From Streptomyces sp. TSRI0281 (lineage in GTDB: Bacteria > Actinomycetota > Actinomycetes > Streptomycetales > Streptomycetaceae): a stretch of 64,000 nt of DNA. Where the stretch lies: the NCBI RefSeq assembly GCF_001905125.1, contig NZ_LWLE01000001.1:896880-960879 (forward strand), read 5' to 3'. Made by a program: the position numbers and the translations under genes. Below the pieces are notes generated by a model that saw nothing but the letters and a program-made list of their open reading frames with translations, was not told where the DNA came from and made no database searches. Shown piece after piece: positions 61,322 to 64,000 of the stretch (the first letter of the stretch is position 1; every line of letters starts with the position of its first letter).

Positions 61322-62194
61322 ATGCCGGACCGGGCAGATGCACGAGACGTAGCGGATACGCAGAACGCACAGGGTGCGGGGAGCACCCGGGGCGCGCAGG
61401 AGGACCGGGCGGGCGGGGCAGTGATCGCGCCGCCCGCCGTTCGTGTGGACGGCCTGTGGAAGCGGTTCGGGGATCAGATCGCGGTGGCCGGGATCGATCT
61501 GGAGCTGCCCGCAGGCAAGTTCATCGGCCTGGTGGGGCCCAACGGGGCGGGGAAGACCACCACGCTGTCGATGGTGACGGGGCTGCTCCGGCCCGACATG
61601 GGAAAGGTCGAGGTCGCCGGGCACGACGTGTGGACGGACCCGGTCCAGGTGAAGTCCCGGATCGGGGTGCTGCCGGAGGGGCTGCGGCTCTTCGAACGGC
61701 TGTCGGGGCGTGAACTCCTCGCGTACACCGGCCGGTTGCGCGGGCTGCCGGGGGACGAGGTCGACAAGCGGGCCACCCAGCTGCTGGACGTACTCGATCT
61801 CGCGGGCTCGCAGCACAAGCTGGTCGTGGACTACTCGACCGGTATGAGGAAGAAGATCGGTCTGGCCGCGGCCCTGCTGCACAACCCCGAGGTGCTCTTC
61901 CTCGACGAGCCCTTCGAGGGCGTCGACCCGGTGTCGGCGCAGACCATTCGCGGGGTTCTGGAGCGGTACACCCGGTCCGGGGCGACCGTCGTCTTCTCCA
62001 GCCATGTGATGGAGCTGGTCGAGTCGCTGTGCGACTGGGTGGCCGTCATGGCCGCGGGCCGGATCAAGGCGCAGGGCACGCTCGCGGAAGTGCGCGGCGA
62101 TGCCCCCTCGTTGCAGAGCGCCTTCCTGGAGCTGGTCGGCGCGGGCGGCCGGGACACCGGGGACTCCCTGGACTGGCTGGGCGGCACCCGATGA
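61322..62194 (+). CDS. ABC transporter ATP-binding protein
   Basis: 290 aa. Walker A GPNGAGKTT is at 72-80, signature YSTGMRKKI near 180, Walker B VLFLDEP and the switch His in SSHVMELV. The first 35 residues are an acidic hydrophilic extension. The subgroup is the two-gene ABC-2/drug and bacteriocin exporter type. The stop overlaps the permease start (ATGA). Confidence 0.9.
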   Translation: MPDRADARDVADTQNAQGAGSTRGAQEDRAGGAVIAPPAVRVDGLWKRFGDQIAVAGIDLELPAGKFIGLVGPNGAGKTTTLSMVTGLLRPDMGKVEVAGHDVWTDPVQVKSRIGVLPEGLRLFERLSGRELLAYTGRLRGLPGDEVDKRATQLLDVLDLAGSQHKLVVDYSTGMRKKIGLAAALLHNPEVLFLDEPFEGVDPVSAQTIRGVLERYTRSGATVVFSSHVMELVESLCDWVAVMAAGRIKAQGTLAEVRGDAPSLQSAFLELVGAGGRDTGDSLDWLGGTR

Positions 62195-63834
62195 GCGTGC
62201 TCGACGTCCCCGAGGGGACCACGGCCCCGGCCGCCCGGAGCGAGGGCATCGTCTCCGTCTTCGTACGGCTCAAGCTGACGCTCCTGCGCAACGGGCTGCG
62301 GCAGTCCTCCGGGCGGCGGGCCGTGTTCATCACGTCCCTGGTGTTCACGCTGCTGATCGCCGCCGGTCAGGTGCTCGGGCTGATCCTGATGCGCGGGCAC
62401 GCCGACGCGGGCACCCTCGTCGTGCTGCTCACGGCGGTGGTGGCGGCCGGCTGGGCCGTGCTGCCGCTGTTCTTCCCCAGCGGCGACGAGACCCTCGATC
62501 CGAGCCGGCTGGTGATGCTGCCACTGCGTCCCCGCCCGCTGGTCCGGGCGCTGCTGGTGGCCTCCCTGGTGGGCATCGGCCCGCTGTTCACGCTCTGCCT
62601 CGCCCTGGGTTCGGTGCTGGCCCTGGCGCACGGGGCCGCGGGCGTGGTGTTCGGGGTGATCGCGGTCCCGCTGACGCTGCTGATCTGTGTGGCGCTGGCC
62701 CGCTCCGTCGCCACCGCCAACATCCGGCTGCTGACCTCGCGCAAGGGCCGCGATCTGGCGGTACTGAGCGGTCTGGTGATCGCGGTCGGCATCCAGTTCG
62801 TCAACTTCGGCGCGCAGCGGCTCGGCCGGGCGGGCGGGCTCGGCGCGCTGGAGCCGGTGGCGGACGTGGTGCGCTGGCTGCCGGGGGCCTCGGCCATAGG
62901 GGCGGTGGACGCCGCCTCGGACGGTTCGTACGGGCGGGCCCTCGTGCAGCTGCTGATCTCGGTCGCGGCGCTGGTGGCGCTGCTGTGGCTGTGGCAGCGG
63001 AGCCTGGTGAAGCTGATGACCTCGCCGGACGGTTCGACGCTGGCCGCGTCCGCGCCCGCCCGCAAGGAGTCCGCCCCGGGCCGCTCGGGGCTCGCCGCGC
63101 TGCTGCCGGAGGGCCGTACGGCCACGGTGATGCAGCGCAGCCTGCGGTACGTGGCACGGGACCCGAAGACCAAGGCGGCCTGGGTGACGGCGCTGGCGAT
63201 CGGGCTGATCGTGCCGGTGCTCAACGCGGTGCAGGGCGCCGGCTCGGTCTACTTCGCGTGCTTCGCCGCCGGGATGCTCGGGATGCAGATGTACAACCAG
63301 TTCGGCCAGGACACCTCCGCCTTCTGGATGGTGGCGCTGACGATCTCCTCGACCCGGGACGCGTACCTCGAACTGCGGGCGCGGGCACTGGCGTTGCTGA
63401 TCGTCACCTTGCCGTACACGATTCTGGTGACCTTGGTGACGGCCGCGGTCATCGGCGACTGGAGGGCGATGCCGGGGGCGATGGGGCTGTCGTTCGCGCT
63501 GCTGGGCGCGATGCTGGCGACCGGCGCGGTGGCCTCCGCCGCGTTCCCGTACTCGATCCCGCAGGACGGCGCGTTCAAGAACGTGGTGCCGGGGCAGGGC
63601 GGGCTCGCCTGGATCTCGATCCTGGGCGGGATGGTCGCCTCGGCGCTGCTGGCGGCGCCCGTGATCGCGCTGACGATCTGGCTGCATGTGTCGGACCAGC
63701 AGGACACGTTGTGGCTGCTGGTGCCGGTGGGGGCCGTATACGGGGCGTTCATCGGCTGGACGGGGCTGCGGGTGGCGGCTCCGCGCACGGCGAACCGGCT
63801 GCCGGAGATCCTGACCGCGGTCAGCAAGGGCTGA
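62191..63834 (+). CDS. ABC transporter permease (ABC-2-like)
   Basis: 547 aa with about 12-14 hydrophobic segments in two halves (AVFITSLVFTLLIAAGQVLGLIL; ALLVASLVGIGPLFTLCLALG; VTALAIGLIVPVLNAV; ISILGGMVASALLAAPVIALTIW). Coupled to the ATPase gene; probably an exporter, substrate unknown. Followed by GGGGCGGGTGGCC repeats up to the next stop codon. Confidence 0.85.
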   Translation: MSVLDVPEGTTAPAARSEGIVSVFVRLKLTLLRNGLRQSSGRRAVFITSLVFTLLIAAGQVLGLILMRGHADAGTLVVLLTAVVAAGWAVLPLFFPSGDETLDPSRLVMLPLRPRPLVRALLVASLVGIGPLFTLCLALGSVLALAHGAAGVVFGVIAVPLTLLICVALARSVATANIRLLTSRKGRDLAVLSGLVIAVGIQFVNFGAQRLGRAGGLGALEPVADVVRWLPGASAIGAVDAASDGSYGRALVQLLISVAALVALLWLWQRSLVKLMTSPDGSTLAASAPARKESAPGRSGLAALLPEGRTATVMQRSLRYVARDPKTKAAWVTALAIGLIVPVLNAVQGAGSVYFACFAAGMLGMQMYNQFGQDTSAFWMVALTISSTRDAYLELRARALALLIVTLPYTILVTLVTAAVIGDWRAMPGAMGLSFALLGAMLATGAVASAAFPYSIPQDGAFKNVVPGQGGLAWISILGGMVASALLAAPVIALTIWLHVSDQQDTLWLLVPVGAVYGAFIGWTGLRVAAPRTANRLPEILTAVSKG

Positions 63835-63937
63835 CCGACAGGCAGCGGCGGGCGGATGGCTCGGAGCTGGCGGCGGCGGGGCGGGTGGCCCGGTGCGGGG
63901 GCGGGGGGCCCGGGGCCGGGGCGGGTGGCCGCGGGCT

Positions 63938-64000
63938 TTACGGGGTGACCGGCTCCCGGTCCTCGTGGGAGTCCTCCGCCAATTGCTCCAGGAACGGCTC
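63938..64000 (-). CDS. Partial gene, C-terminal 20 residues only
   Basis: Cut by the window edge. The end reads EPFLEQLAEDSHEDREPVTP and stop. The acidic tail and the third-position GC bias look real; the family cannot be recognised from this fragment. Confidence 0.5.
   Translation of the reverse strand, partial: EPFLEQLAEDSHEDREPVTP

Overview
The window is high-GC actinobacterial chromosome, almost certainly Streptomyces. Coding is dense and strongly GC-biased at third positions, GTG starts and GGAGG-type ribosome sites are common, and overlapping stop/start pairs are frequent. It contains the afsR-afsS-afsK locus that globally controls antibiotic production in this genus. No rRNA, tRNA, CRISPR array, insertion sequence, prophage or polyketide/peptide assembly line was seen.

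Layout. 1-2 kb: RpiR-type and MerR-type regulators. 2-3.2 kb: an amidohydrolase. 3.4-6.8 kb: afsR and afsS. 6.9-7.6 kb: a VapBC-like pair. 7.7-11.7 kb: acyl-CoA ligase, and divergently a thiolase-like lipid-transfer protein, a DUF35 protein and an enoyl-CoA hydratase. 11.8-17.8 kb: a secreted and a membrane protein, afsK, a VOC protein next to afsK, and a TetR regulator. 18.1-21.2 kb: F420-type nitroreductase, acyl-CoA dehydrogenase, second lipid-transfer thiolase. 21.3-25.3 kb: two more toxin-antitoxin pairs around a PdxH-like oxidase, htpX and a PspAB-like gene. 25.4-34.8 kb: DUF35 and DoxX proteins, flavin monooxygenase, two NmrA-type proteins with an AraC regulator, NDP-forming acyl-CoA synthetase, enoyl-CoA hydratase, flavin reductase. 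34.8-39.2 kb: two MFS transporters, a DUF2809 protein and a GlxA-type regulator. 39.4-50 kb: zinc alcohol dehydrogenase, three acyl-CoA dehydrogenases, SDR, cyclase-family hydrolase, second amidohydrolase, second acyl-CoA ligase. 50-64 kb: EF-hand protein, STAS protein, sigma factor with anti-sigma protein, purU, a substrate-binding lipoprotein, a glutamine-rich repeat protein, a TPR regulator, a primase/polymerase-like protein and an ABC exporter.

The main discovery is a scattered regulon. The palindrome CTGAYG-N3-CGTCAG occurs eleven times, each time in a promoter gap and 5 to 71 bases before a start codon. It precedes both amidohydrolases, both acyl-CoA ligases, both lipid-transfer thiolases, all acyl-CoA dehydrogenase operons, the SDR, the cyclase, the DoxX-DUF35 operon, the NDP-forming synthetase and the flavin reductase. 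About twenty genes in twelve transcription units thus appear to be one coordinately repressed CoA-thioester catabolic system, split into pieces around afsR/afsK. The TetR gene beside afsK is a candidate repressor: a 10-of-12 match to the operator overlaps its own start codon. The gene set resembles actinobacterial sterol side-chain catabolism (lipid-transfer/DUF35 aldolases, paired acyl-CoA dehydrogenases), but no ring-cleavage genes are here and the substrate is unknown. The only in-frame TTA (bldA-dependent) codon I found is in the NDP-forming synthetase of this set.

Other signals are a perfect 15-bp hairpin in the afsS leader, a three-box DnaA cluster before the TetR gene, a triple 11-bp-period direct repeat of response-regulator type, a DasR-like site before a GlxA-type regulator, and many decaying minisatellites that abut stop codons or have become protein termini.
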